In this document: positions 9,557-17,969 of the stretch, in pieces | How positions within the stretch are numbered: the first letter of the stretch is position 1 | Layout: each line of letters opens with the position of its first letter | Assembly: GCA_023666425.1 (NCBI GenBank) | Contig: JAMPCA010000001.1 | Coordinates: 463,664-510,661, forward strand | Direction of reading: 5' to 3' | Length of the DNA: 46,998 bases | Source of the DNA: Muribaculaceae bacterium | GTDB taxonomy: Bacteria; Bacillota; Clostridia; Lachnospirales; Lachnospiraceae | Position numbers and translations under genes: made by a program | Notes under the pieces: generated by a model | The model's database searches: none | What the model was told of the DNA's origin: nothing | The model's input: the letters and a program-made list of their open reading frames with translations, nothing else

Positions 9557-10552
9557 ATGAGGGTACGAAGGATAGCGGCAGGGCTTCTGGCTGCCGTATG
9601 TGCACTGTCGGTCTGCACTGGCTGCAGGGTCGGCGACACGGAGCTGGTGTGGAAGGCGGATAAGCTGGGAAGTCACAAATATGTATTTACGGTCAATGGT
9701 ACGGCTTGTGATATCAGACAGGCGAAGCTGTACCTGTGCAACTACCGGAATCTGTATGGCAATGCATACGGGATGGATCTGTGGGAGCAGGATTACGGGG
9801 ACGAGTCGCTGGAGCAGTATGTGAAGGACGTCACCCTGCAGGAGCTTTCCAGTATTTTGTGCATGGAGCTTCTGGCAAAGCAGATGGATATGGAACTGAC
9901 CGATGCGGAGCAGGAGCTTGCCGCAAAGGCGGCGGCGGAATATTATGCCTCGCTGGGAGAGGCGGAGCTTGCCTATATGGAGCTTCGGGAGAGTGACGTT
10001 GTCCGCGCATACGGGCAGTATGCACTGGCCAAGAAGCTCTACGATTCACTGACCTATGGCATTGATGAGGAAGTGAGCGACGACGAGGCGAGGGTGATTA
10101 CGGTGCAGCAGATTTTCGTGTTGGATCAGGAGACGGCAGGGAAGGTCGAGGAGAAGCTTGCGGCGGGAGATGATTTCGCGGCGGTGGCCTCCGCGTATAA
10201 CCAGACCGGCGAGATCGAGCGGACAGTGGCAAGGGATGAGCTGCCGCAGGAGGTGGAGAACATTGCCTTTAACCTGGACAATGGGGCGGTCTCAGACTGT
10301 ATCGAGACGGAGGATGGCTGCTATTTCATCAAGTGCCTGAGCAAGCTTGAGGAGGAGCTGACAGAGGAGAATAAGGAAAACATACGCAAAAAACGCAGGA
10401 TGGCCCAGTTTGACGAGGTATACCAGACATTTGTGGACAGTGCGGAGTTTGAGCTGAATACCGAAATCTGGGATGAGATTGCGCTGGAGAAGACTGACGG
10501 GATCACGACGGATTCCTTTTTTGAGATTTACAGCAAATATTTTAGTGAGTGA
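9557..10552 (+). CDS. Parvulin-type peptidyl-prolyl isomerase lipoprotein (PrsA/SurA-like)
   Basis: A 331-residue secreted protein. Residues 1-23 form a signal peptide ending in SVCTGC; a Cys after Thr-Gly suggests lipidation, though Cys at -3 is unusual for a lipobox. Residues 30-150 form a SurA/PrsA-like helical chaperone region. Residues about 175-255 form a PPIC-type rotamase domain (VQQIFVLDQE, AGDDFAAVASAYNQ, ELPQEVENIAFNLDNGAVSD, DGCYFIKCLS). A charged helical tail follows. Such foldases sit on the outer face of the membrane and assist folding of exported proteins. GTGAGGA precedes the ATG. The next gene begins 8 bp after the stop. Confidence 0.85.
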   Translation: MRVRRIAAGLLAAVCALSVCTGCRVGDTELVWKADKLGSHKYVFTVNGTACDIRQAKLYLCNYRNLYGNAYGMDLWEQDYGDESLEQYVKDVTLQELSSILCMELLAKQMDMELTDAEQELAAKAAAEYYASLGEAELAYMELRESDVVRAYGQYALAKKLYDSLTYGIDEEVSDDEARVITVQQIFVLDQETAGKVEEKLAAGDDFAAVASAYNQTGEIERTVARDELPQEVENIAFNLDNGAVSDCIETEDGCYFIKCLSKLEEELTEENKENIRKKRRMAQFDEVYQTFVDSAEFELNTEIWDEIALEKTDGITTDSFFEIYSKYFSE

Positions 10553-10560
10553 GGTTTGTG

Positions 10561-11073
10561 ATGGATTGGGAATTTGCGCTTCTCTATGGATTGCAGGAGA
10601 TGCATAATCCGATGCTGGACAAAATAATGGTCGCACTCTCCACATTGGGAAATGCGGGAACTGTATGGATTCTAACAGGTGTGCTGCTGTTGTTTACCAA
10701 AGAACACAAAAAGGCGGGGGTGCAGATGCTGGCAGCGATGGCGTTTGTCTTTGTGGTCGGCAATCTCATCCTAAAGAATCTGGCAGCGAGGGACAGACCC
10801 TGCTGGATCGATCCGGGGGTGGCGCTTCTTGTGAAGAGCCCCGGTGATTATTCCTTTCCTTCCGGCCACACAATGAACGGCTTTGTGAGCGCAGTGTCCC
10901 TTTTTTGTATCGACAGGCGCACATGGCCGGCTCTTTTGCTGGCGGGTGCAATTGCATTTTCCCGGCTTTACCTCTTTGTCCACTTTCCGACGGATGTGCT
11001 GGCCGGGCTTGTGATTGGCGTGGGCGCCGCCCTGCTGGTCGATGATGTGTTCCGGAAAAAGAACTGGAAATAG
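10561..11073 (+). CDS. PAP2-family membrane phosphatase
   Basis: A 170-residue membrane protein with the three phosphatase motifs of the PAP2 superfamily in order: KNLAARDRP (KX6RP), SFPSGHT (PSGH) and SRLYLFVHFPTD (SRX5HX3D). Five hydrophobic segments surround them. Members dephosphorylate lipid phosphates such as phosphatidate, phosphatidylglycerophosphate or undecaprenyl pyrophosphate; the substrate cannot be read from sequence. The start is set at ATG 10561; a GTG at 10549 that overlaps the parvulin stop is an alternative. A terminator follows directly. Confidence 0.88.
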   Translation: MDWEFALLYGLQEMHNPMLDKIMVALSTLGNAGTVWILTGVLLLFTKEHKKAGVQMLAAMAFVFVVGNLILKNLAARDRPCWIDPGVALLVKSPGDYSFPSGHTMNGFVSAVSLFCIDRRTWPALLLAGAIAFSRLYLFVHFPTDVLAGLVIGVGAALLVDDVFRKKNWK

Positions 11074-11084
11074 CACAGAGATTA

Positions 11085-11115
11085 CAAAAGCAGCAGGCGA
11101 CGCCTGCTGCTTTTG
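11085..11115. terminator. Bidirectional terminator between PAP2 gene and htpG
   Basis: A near-perfect inverted repeat (arms 11085-11099 and 11101-11115) with CAAAAGCAGCAGGCG on the left. The flanking A and T runs allow termination on both strands, matching the convergent genes on either side. Confidence 0.85.
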
Positions 11116-11139
11116 TGGCATGGAAATAAATTCCTGATT

Positions 11140-13242
11140 TTATTTTGTGAGCAACAGCATGATTTCGTTGCTTCGTTTTACAAAGTTGCTCATGGCTTCC
11201 GGGGCGAGGGGCTGGTTGCCCAGCAGTGCCAGATCGTAGAGCTGCTGCGCAAAGGTCGGCACATGACCGGAATCCTTGTTCTCCAGAATATACTTGACCA
11301 GCGCGTGGTTGGCGTTTAAGGTCAGGGTCTGGTCTGCCGCGAACATGTTTGGATCCATGCCGGCGCCGCCCATGGAGTACATTTTCATCATATCCTGCAT
11401 ACGTCTTCCCTGCTCGGAGAGCGTCAGTATGGAGGCGATTTCCTCATTCTTTAATGCTTCCACTTTGATAGTGAGCTTTTCATTGTTTAATGCAGATTTA
11501 AATACCTCTGTCAGGGTTGTGGTCGCATCGGTCAGATCTGCGCTCTCGTCCTTTAAGCTCTCGCTCATGTCTGCGTCGATGCGCATAAAGCGATAGTGCT
11601 CGTTGCGCTGCTCGAGCTGGGTGATGAAGGAGGTGTCGATGTTATGGTTCAGAATCACCGCATTCATGCCCTGCTCCTTAAACAGACGGATATACTGTCC
11701 CTGCTGGTTGACGTCTGTGACGTAGTACACCGTCTTTTTCTCCGGCTCTTTCTCTTCGGCTTCGGAATCCGCGCCGCTGTCTGCGCTGGAATCTGCGCTA
11801 TTGTCCGTGCCGCTGTCTGCGCCGGAATCCGCAGAATCTGCCCCGGCGTCCTTTGGCTCCTCCACCGGTGCGAGAAGCTCCGGCAGGGTCTGGTATTTAT
11901 CATTGATATCCTTAAAGAGGATATAGTCGTTCATTTTGTCACAGAATTTTTCGTCCTTTAAGCAGCCGTACTTGATGAAGGGGCTGATATCGTCCCAGTA
12001 CTTTTCGTAGGACTCTTTCTCGGTCTTGCACATGCCGATCAGCTTGTCAGCTACCTTTTTGGTGATATACTCCGAGATTTTTTTGACAAAGCCGTCGTTC
12101 TGCAGCGCGGAGCGCGAAACATTTAGCGGCAGATCCGGACAGTCGATCACACCCTTTAACAGCATTAAGAATTCGGGGATCACTTCCTTGATATTGTCCG
12201 CGATGAACACCTGGTTGTTGTAAAGCTTGATCGTTCCCTCAATGGAGTCGTACTCCGTGTTGATCTTTGGGAAGTAGAGGATGCCCTTTAGATTAAAGGG
12301 ATAGTCCATGTTCAGGTGTATCCAGAACAGAGGTTCCTTATAGTCCAGAAATACCTTGCGGTAAAACTCCTTGTACTGTTCTTCGGTGCACTCGCTGGGA
12401 TTTTTTGTCCACAGGGGCTGGGGATCGTTTAAGGGAACCGGACGCTTTACAATCTTTAGCTTATCTTTGGCGGGGGAAATCTCCACGATCTCCTTTTCCC
12501 CGTTCTCGTTCTCTTTTTCCTCGGTCTTTGCCTCCTCGTGGATCTCCTCAATCACCGTGTCGGTGTCGCGCCGGTCTTCCTTGTCGATGGTCTCGTATTC
12601 CTCCGGTGCGTTGGCCTTTGCCAGATAGATTTCCGTCGGCATGAAGGAGCAGTATTTTTCGATGACTTCTCTTGCCCGGTATTCGTTGGCAAATTCCAGG
12701 CAGTCTTCATTCAGATAGAGGGTAATCTCGGTTCCAATCTGATCCATGTCGCCGTCCACCATGTCGAATTCGGTGCCGCCGTCGCAGGACCAGTGTACCG
12801 GAGTCGCCCCTTCCCTGTAGGAGAGGGTGTCGATGGTTACGGTATCCGCCACCATGAAAGCAGAGTAGAAGCCCAGACCAAAATGGCCGATGATCTGGTC
12901 GTCCGTACCCTTATCCTTGTATTTCTCAATGAAATCGGTCGCGCCGGAGAAGGCAATCCGGTTGATATACTCCTCCACTTCCTCAGCGGTCATGCCAAGG
13001 CCGTTGTCGATGACCTTTAAGGTCTTTTCCTCGGGGTTTACGATAATTTGGATTTTGGGCTTATAGTCTGCGGGGAGCGTGTACTCGCCCATCATGTCCA
13101 GTTTTTTCAGCTTCGTGATGGCGTCGCATCCGTTTGAAATCAATTCACGATAAAAGATATCGTGGTCTGAGTACAACCATTTCTTGATAATGGGAAAGAG
13201 GTTGTCGCTGTCGATGGAAAGGTTTCCGTGTTTGTTTTCCAT
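11140..13242 (-). CDS. htpG: Molecular chaperone HtpG (Hsp90)
   Basis: A 700-residue Hsp90 homologue. The N-terminal GHKL ATPase shows ELISNGCDAITKL, VIDNGLGMTAEEV and GHFGLGFYSAFMVAD. The middle domain has LPLNVSRSALQND, and the C-terminal dimerisation region contains LNANHALVKYI. The start is ATG 13242, preceded by AAAGGAGATG; a longer reading to 13290 has no ribosome binding site and would overlap the -10 box. It carries an unusual Ala/Ser/Asp/Gly-rich tandem insert at about residues 464-503, making it longer than typical bacterial HtpG (roughly 610-650). A promoter and CIRCE element lie directly upstream, suggesting HrcA control. It is monocistronic. Confidence 0.95.
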   Translation of the reverse strand: MENKHGNLSIDSDNLFPIIKKWLYSDHDIFYRELISNGCDAITKLKKLDMMGEYTLPADYKPKIQIIVNPEEKTLKVIDNGLGMTAEEVEEYINRIAFSGATDFIEKYKDKGTDDQIIGHFGLGFYSAFMVADTVTIDTLSYREGATPVHWSCDGGTEFDMVDGDMDQIGTEITLYLNEDCLEFANEYRAREVIEKYCSFMPTEIYLAKANAPEEYETIDKEDRRDTDTVIEEIHEEAKTEEKENENGEKEIVEISPAKDKLKIVKRPVPLNDPQPLWTKNPSECTEEQYKEFYRKVFLDYKEPLFWIHLNMDYPFNLKGILYFPKINTEYDSIEGTIKLYNNQVFIADNIKEVIPEFLMLLKGVIDCPDLPLNVSRSALQNDGFVKKISEYITKKVADKLIGMCKTEKESYEKYWDDISPFIKYGCLKDEKFCDKMNDYILFKDINDKYQTLPELLAPVEEPKDAGADSADSGADSGTDNSADSSADSGADSEAEEKEPEKKTVYYVTDVNQQGQYIRLFKEQGMNAVILNHNIDTSFITQLEQRNEHYRFMRIDADMSESLKDESADLTDATTTLTEVFKSALNNEKLTIKVEALKNEEIASILTLSEQGRRMQDMMKMYSMGGAGMDPNMFAADQTLTLNANHALVKYILENKDSGHVPTFAQQLYDLALLGNQPLAPEAMSNFVKRSNEIMLLLTK

Positions 13243-13285
13243 AGTAGATACATCTCCTTTGTCCGTTTTATGAATTCTAATGGGT

Positions 13286-13314
13286 ATCATAAATCAGGGG
13301 CGCGAAAAAGTCAA
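13286..13314 (-). promoter_or_regulatory. htpG promoter
   Basis: Read on the minus strand: TTGACT (13314-13309), 17 bp, TATGAT (13291-13286). The start codon of htpG is 43 bp downstream of the -10 box. Confidence 0.8.
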
Positions 13315-13321
13315 TGAAAAA

Positions 13322-13348
13322 TTAGCACTCAAGAAGAGTGAGTGCTAA
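13322..13348. promoter_or_regulatory. CIRCE element (HrcA operator)
   Basis: A perfect TTAGCACTC-N9-GAGTGCTAA match to the HrcA operator consensus. It lies 7 bp upstream of the htpG -35 box, whereas CIRCE more often overlaps or follows the start site. It could also act on the divergent MATE gene, but no good promoter was seen on that side. Confidence 0.93.
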
Positions 13349-13504
13349 TAACAAGAGGAGAAATCCAGTGTTTTCAAGGCATGGGACAATTCTAAAATCT
13401 TTATAAACTGTCGGTCTGCACCGGGGTGTGGGAAGGAAAAGTGTCAGGCGGCTGGACATTTCGGGGAAAAAGTGGTAGGATTGCAGGCATGGTGGAGGTT
13501 TGAC

Positions 13505-14920
13505 ATGAAAGAAGAAATGGAACTGGATATGGAAAGAGAAATGACAGTGGAAAAGGAACAGATAAAGGAGCAGGGGAACAGGAGCCGCAAGGGCAGTATG
13601 ACGGAGGGAAATCCGGTGCGCTGTATGCTGACATTTGCGATTCCCATGATTCTCGGCAATCTCTTCCAGCAGCTCTACAACATTATGGATTCTGTGATTG
13701 TGGGAAAGCTGGTGGGAGCGGATGCGCTTGCGGCAGTGGGGGCGTCCACCGCCATCACCATGCTCTTTGTCATGGTTGCCATAGGGACAGGCATCGGCTG
13801 CTCCGTAGTGATCTCCCAGCTCTTCGGGGCGGAGCAGATGGAAAAAATGAAGACGGCGATTTCCACGGCGCTCACGGCGATTCTGGTATTTTCACTGGTG
13901 CTTTCGCTGCTGGGGCGGCTGTTAAGCCATGGGATTCTCACGCTGATGGGAACGCCGGAGGATATCTTCGGGCAGGCGCTGACCTATCTGAATATTTATT
14001 TTTACGGTTTTTTCTTTCTGTTCCTATACAATGCGTTTTCTGCAGTGTTTAATGCGCTGGGAGATTCGAGAAAGCCCCTGTACTTTCTGCTGTTCTCCTC
14101 GGCGCTGAATATCGGGCTGGATCTGCTGTTCGTGGGAACATTCCGCTGGGGCGTGGCGGGGGCGGCGTGGGCGACGCTGCTTGCGCAGGCAGTCTCTGCG
14201 GTTTTATCCTTTACGGTGCTGTGGGTGAAGCTTAAGCATATTGCAAGCGGCTCCTACCAGAAGTTTGACGGGGCGCTGCTTTTCAATATGACGAGGGTGG
14301 CGATTCCCACCATTGTGCAGCAGTCCATGGTTTCCATCGGTATGCTTTTGATCCAGTCGGTGGTCAACCGCTTCGGCTCCGTGTTTCTGGCAGGCTACAC
14401 GGCGGCAGTGCGCATTGACGGCATTGCCATTGTTCCGATGGTGAATGCGGGCAATGCGGTGTCCACCTTTGTGGCGCAGAATATGGGGGCAAAAAAGCCT
14501 GAGAGAGCGAAGCAGGGCTATCATATCGGCTTCGCGATGGCAGTGGGAATCGGCGTGCTGATCGGCGTGCTTTTGTTCTTCTTTGGGAACGCGGCTGTCG
14601 GAGCCTTTATGGATACAGCCACCGATGCGGCGTCCATCGAAATCGGTGTGCAGTATCTGAGTGTCGTTTCCATGTTCTACTTTATCATGGGGGCGATGAA
14701 TACCACCAACGCAGTGCTTCGCGGTGCGGGGGATATGGGCTGGTTTATGGCGATTACGCTGGTGAATCTGCTGGTGCGTGTGAGCCTCACATATATCTTT
14801 GCGGACGCTACCGCCGGAATGATCATTATGTGGGCGAATCCGATCGGCTGGTCCGTGGGGCTTGCCATTGGATATTTCCGCTACCGTCAGGGAAAGTGGA
14901 AGCATATAGCACTGGTTTAA
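13505..14920 (+). CDS. MATE-family multidrug/cation efflux transporter
   Basis: A 471-residue protein with twelve hydrophobic segments and MATE features: FAIPMILGNLFQQLYNIMDSVIVG at the start of the fold (about residue 45), GADALAAVGASTAITML, a second half with IPTIVQQSMVSIGMLLIQ, and FVAQNMGAKKPERAKQG. MATE transporters export drugs or organic cations using Na+ or H+ gradients. The N-terminal 35 residues are a charged Glu/Lys-rich extension. The start at 13505 is chosen because GGAGG lies 7 bases upstream; the in-frame sequence before it has no such site. Confidence 0.9.
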   Translation: MKEEMELDMEREMTVEKEQIKEQGNRSRKGSMTEGNPVRCMLTFAIPMILGNLFQQLYNIMDSVIVGKLVGADALAAVGASTAITMLFVMVAIGTGIGCSVVISQLFGAEQMEKMKTAISTALTAILVFSLVLSLLGRLLSHGILTLMGTPEDIFGQALTYLNIYFYGFFFLFLYNAFSAVFNALGDSRKPLYFLLFSSALNIGLDLLFVGTFRWGVAGAAWATLLAQAVSAVLSFTVLWVKLKHIASGSYQKFDGALLFNMTRVAIPTIVQQSMVSIGMLLIQSVVNRFGSVFLAGYTAAVRIDGIAIVPMVNAGNAVSTFVAQNMGAKKPERAKQGYHIGFAMAVGIGVLIGVLLFFFGNAAVGAFMDTATDAASIEIGVQYLSVVSMFYFIMGAMNTTNAVLRGAGDMGWFMAITLVNLLVRVSLTYIFADATAGMIIMWANPIGWSVGLAIGYFRYRQGKWKHIALV

Positions 14921-14956
14921 TAAAATGTAAGTTTAATTTTTAAAAGGAGAGCAGAT

Positions 14957-15361
14957 ATGTTAGAGGTAGGAATCAGGGGACATAAAGAACTCGTGGTCAC
15001 GGATGAGCAGACGGCAAAGCACATGAACAGCGGGGCGATGCGGGTGTATGCGACGCCCTGCATGGTTGCGCTGATGGAGTACGCGGCTTTTGACAGCGTG
15101 CGCCCCATGCTCGGGGAGGGCAGTGGGACAGTCGGAACAGCCTTAAATATCAGGCATGTGGCATCGACGCCCGTGGGGATGAAGGTCTGCTGCGACTCGG
15201 AGCTTATCAGGATTGACGGCCGCGCACTGACCTTTTCGGTGAAGGTATATGATGAAAAAGGGCTGGTCGGCGAGGGAGAGCACGAACGTTTTATAATCTA
15301 TGAGGACAAATTCCAGGCAAAGACCGACGGGAAACTGGAGAGACAGGATGCTTTACGATAA
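14957..15361 (+). CDS. Hotdog-fold thioesterase (FlK-like)
   Basis: A 134-residue single-domain hotdog protein resembling the fluoroacetyl-CoA thioesterase FlK family. Thr33, Glu41 and His67 (in YATP, LMEYAA and NIRHVAS) have the same relative spacing (+8 and +34) as the FlK catalytic residues Thr42, Glu50 and His76. This supports acyl-CoA hydrolysis; the acyl group is unknown, and many homologues are probably housekeeping thioesterases rather than fluoroacetate resistance enzymes. AAAGGAGAG precedes the ATG. The stop overlaps the next gene by 14 bp. Confidence 0.85.
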   Translation: MLEVGIRGHKELVVTDEQTAKHMNSGAMRVYATPCMVALMEYAAFDSVRPMLGEGSGTVGTALNIRHVASTPVGMKVCCDSELIRIDGRALTFSVKVYDEKGLVGEGEHERFIIYEDKFQAKTDGKLERQDALR

Positions 15362-15977
15362 GGATATCAGGGAGCCGCTTTTTGACTTTCTGGAGGAGAA
15401 CTACGGAAAAATCCGGCTTTTAGAGGAGCAGGTGATGGGACGCTCGAGGGCGGACATTGTCATGGTCACGGCCACAGCCCTCTACGGCATTGAAATCAAA
15501 AGCGATGCGGACAGTTATGCGAGGCTGGAGCGTCAGGTGCATGACTATGACCTCTATTACGATTACAATCTGGTGGTGGTGGGAACCCGTCACGCCGCCC
15601 ACATTGAAGAGCATGTGCCCGCCTGGTGGGGCATCATCACGGTGGAGGAGACAGGCGAAGAGGCGGATTTTTATTTTCTGCGCTATCCCCGGGAAAATCC
15701 CGGGCTGGACTGGAACCGGAAGATAGAGATCCTCTGGCGGCCGGAGCTGGCCCGGATCCAGGAACGGAACCGCATGGCGGCCTACAGGCAGAAGAGCAAG
15801 CGCTTCGTGGCGGACAAGATTGTGGAGACTGTTCCCGGAGAGATTCTTGCCGCCCAGCTCTCGGAGGAGCTCTTTGAGCGGGATTACACGAAAATATGGG
15901 AGGAAATCCAGACCTACCGGAAAGAAAATGGGCAAAAACCAAGGCGCAGAAAAAGAAGGCGCAGGAGAAGGATATAG
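15348..15977 (+). CDS. sce7726-like protein with PD-(D/E)XK-type motif
   Basis: A 209-residue soluble protein. The N-terminal half has ADIVMV, YGIEIKSDADSYARLERQ and YDYNLVVVGT, a D-x(n)-ExK arrangement typical of the PD-(D/E)XK nuclease fold and of the sce7726 family. The C-terminal half is helical and ends in an extreme arginine tract (PRRRKRRRRRRI), which could bind nucleic acid. No function has been assigned to the family to my knowledge. The ATG overlaps the thioesterase stop, with GGAGAGACAGG upstream. A longer in-frame reading from 15300 lacks support. Confidence 0.75.
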   Translation: MLYDKDIREPLFDFLEENYGKIRLLEEQVMGRSRADIVMVTATALYGIEIKSDADSYARLERQVHDYDLYYDYNLVVVGTRHAAHIEEHVPAWWGIITVEETGEEADFYFLRYPRENPGLDWNRKIEILWRPELARIQERNRMAAYRQKSKRFVADKIVETVPGEILAAQLSEELFERDYTKIWEEIQTYRKENGQKPRRRKRRRRRRI

Positions 15978-16045
15978 AAAAGGCGTGAAAAAGTGATTTT
16001 TTTCTATACAAGGGATTGCAGGTAGAGTATAATATGGAGCAGAAA

Positions 16046-17230
16046 ATGAACAAGTCGGCAACGAGGATCTATATGATGACGCACAAGGCGTTTGATGTGC
16101 CGGAGGATGCGATGTATGTTCCGGTGTATGTGGGAAGCGCCGGCGCTTCTGCGGGGGAAGCGTCGGCTCTTTTCGGCTATACGAGAGACGACAGCGGCGA
16201 CAATATTTCAGACCAGAACTGCTATTTCAGCGAGCTGACAGGCATGTACTGGGTATGGAAAAATCAAAAGGACATAGAGAACGTGGGAATCTGCCATTAC
16301 CGGCGCTATCTGCTCAATGCGCAGGGATATATGTTCACGGAGCCGGAGATTATATCTCTGTTAGAAGAATACGATATCCTCACGACGAAAAATCTGCAGC
16401 TCAATGTTCCCTACGCGGAGGGCTTTGCCTTTCATCACAAGCCCGTCTATCTGGAAGAGACCGGGCGGGTGCTCTATGAGAGGTATCCTCTCTATTATGA
16501 AAGCTTCCGGCAGCTGGTACAGGAAAAGCACACTTATTTTGGCAATATGCTCATCTGTAAAAAGGAGCTGTATGACGAGTACTGCGGATGGCTTTTTGAT
16601 ATTCTTTTTGAGGTGCAGCGGCGGGTGCCCGTGGTGGAGAGCGACAGCTATCACAGACGCATTTTCGGCTTTCTCTCGGAGTTTCTGCAATATGTATGGA
16701 TCTGCTGTAAGCATTTGCGGGTGTGCGAGTGCATGGTCGGGATGCTGGGGGAAAAGGCGGAGGTCGGCGAGGTAAAGCGGCAGCTTGCGCGTTTTTTTGC
16801 CGCCGGGGACTATGCCGGGGCGAAGGTATTTTTTCTGGAGGCCAAAAGGCAGCGGCCGGATCTTTTGATGGAGGCCTCGGATATTACAGGGGAACTGCAT
16901 CTGTGTATGGAAGTGATCGCGATTGCGGGGCTTGAGCAGGAGCGCTACGGCCGGAATCTTCTGGATACCGTCCGGGATTTTAAGGAGCTTATGGCCTACT
17001 GCAATACGCTAAACCGCTATGCCATCCTGCCGCCGGATCAGGAGACGGGCGGAAAAGAGGAGGAAGAGAGAAGGCGCTGGCTGCAGGAAAAGGCGACGCC
17101 GGTGGCCGTCCGGACGGCGCGTGCGGTCATGCAGGCGGCTGCGGAAGGGATTGGAAAGAAAACAATGGCAGGATATGACAGTAAGGACCAGGAGGTAAAA
17201 GGCGATTATGCTGGAACTAAAGAACATTAG
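16046..17230 (+). CDS. DUF4422 glycosyltransferase
   Basis: A 394-residue protein whose N-terminal 240 residues match DUF4422 putative glycosyltransferases: RIYMMTHKAFDVP, a YVPVYVG strand, DNISDQNCYFSELTGMYWVWKN, and the family hallmark VGICHYRRYL (about residue 85). The rest is helical, with a Glu-rich linker near residue 335. DUF4422 enzymes are usually found in capsule or exopolysaccharide loci; here no such locus is adjacent. The start at ATG 16046 is preceded by GGAG; ATG 16034 is the alternative. The 3' end overlaps sufC by 23 bp. Confidence 0.8.
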   Translation: MNKSATRIYMMTHKAFDVPEDAMYVPVYVGSAGASAGEASALFGYTRDDSGDNISDQNCYFSELTGMYWVWKNQKDIENVGICHYRRYLLNAQGYMFTEPEIISLLEEYDILTTKNLQLNVPYAEGFAFHHKPVYLEETGRVLYERYPLYYESFRQLVQEKHTYFGNMLICKKELYDEYCGWLFDILFEVQRRVPVVESDSYHRRIFGFLSEFLQYVWICCKHLRVCECMVGMLGEKAEVGEVKRQLARFFAAGDYAGAKVFFLEAKRQRPDLLMEASDITGELHLCMEVIAIAGLEQERYGRNLLDTVRDFKELMAYCNTLNRYAILPPDQETGGKEEEERRRWLQEKATPVAVRTARAVMQAAAEGIGKKTMAGYDSKDQEVKGDYAGTKEH

Positions 17231-17969
17231 CTTTCAGGCAGAGGATGAGAAGGAGATTTTAAAGGACGTGAGCCTTGTGATCGACGACCGCATTGTGGTG
17301 ATCACCGGACCCAACGGCGGAGGTAAGTCCACGCTTGCGAAGGTGATCGCGGGCATTGTAACGCCGACGGGGGGACAGATTTTTCTTGACGGGGAGGATA
17401 TCACGGCATACTCGGTCACGGAGCGGGCAAAGGCGGGGATTGGACTTGCCTTTCAGCAGCCGGTGCGCTTCAAAGGGCTTACGGTGCGGGATCTGGTAAC
17501 GATCGCGGCGGGGCGGGAACTCTCCCTGAACGAGGCATGCACCTATCTCTCGGAGGTGGGACTGTGTGCGAGGGATTACATTGACCGCGAGCTAAATGCC
17601 AGTCTGTCCGGCGGGGAAATCAAGCGGATTGAGATTGCGACGATTCTGGCAAAGAATTCAAAGTTTTCGGTGTTCGACGAGCCGGAGGCGGGCATCGATC
17701 TGTGGAGCTTCCGGAGCCTGATCGGCGTTTTCGAAAAAATGCAGCGCGAGAATCAGGGCACGATTCTCATTATCAGCCATCAGGAGCGGATTTTAAATAT
17801 TGCGGACAGGATTATTTATATCAAGGACGGCATGGTTGAAAAATATGGGACGAGAGAAGAGGTGCTGCCGACGCTCATGGACACCTCGAAGGCAGGCTGC
17901 GATGTACTGCTGGACAAGCTGGAGAGTGATTCGTTCGCAGGGGCTGCCGGAAGGGAGAGTGTGCAATGA
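17208..17969 (+). CDS. sufC: Fe-S cluster assembly ATPase SufC
   Basis: A 253-residue ABC-type ATPase. It shows Walker A GPNGGGKST (about residue 36), Q-loop AFQQPVRFKG, signature LSGGEIKRIEIATIL, Walker B plus catalytic Glu FSVFDEPEAGID, and a switch His in ISHQER. SufC powers cluster assembly on SufB-type scaffolds in the cytoplasm. Unlike a transporter ATPase it is paired with the scaffold gene, overlapping its start (ATGA at 17966-17969). AGGAGG precedes the ATG inside the DUF4422 gene. Confidence 0.93.
   Translation: MLELKNISFQAEDEKEILKDVSLVIDDRIVVITGPNGGGKSTLAKVIAGIVTPTGGQIFLDGEDITAYSVTERAKAGIGLAFQQPVRFKGLTVRDLVTIAAGRELSLNEACTYLSEVGLCARDYIDRELNASLSGGEIKRIEIATILAKNSKFSVFDEPEAGIDLWSFRSLIGVFEKMQRENQGTILIISHQERILNIADRIIYIKDGMVEKYGTREEVLPTLMDTSKAGCDVLLDKLESDSFAGAAGRESVQ

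Noticed and set aside
12371-13020. Plus-strand ORFs opposite htpG
   Set aside because: They are antisense shadows of a highly conserved gene, with no ribosome binding sites or recognisable domains.
15973-16008. Inverted repeat after the sce7726 gene as a terminator
   Set aside because: The arms are only A-T rich (TATAGAAAA with TTTTCTATA) and the T run is inside the stem, so termination is doubtful.
16028-16033. TATAAT as promoter of the DUF4422 gene
   Set aside because: It touches the first possible start codon and would give an almost leaderless mRNA; no matching -35 box was seen.
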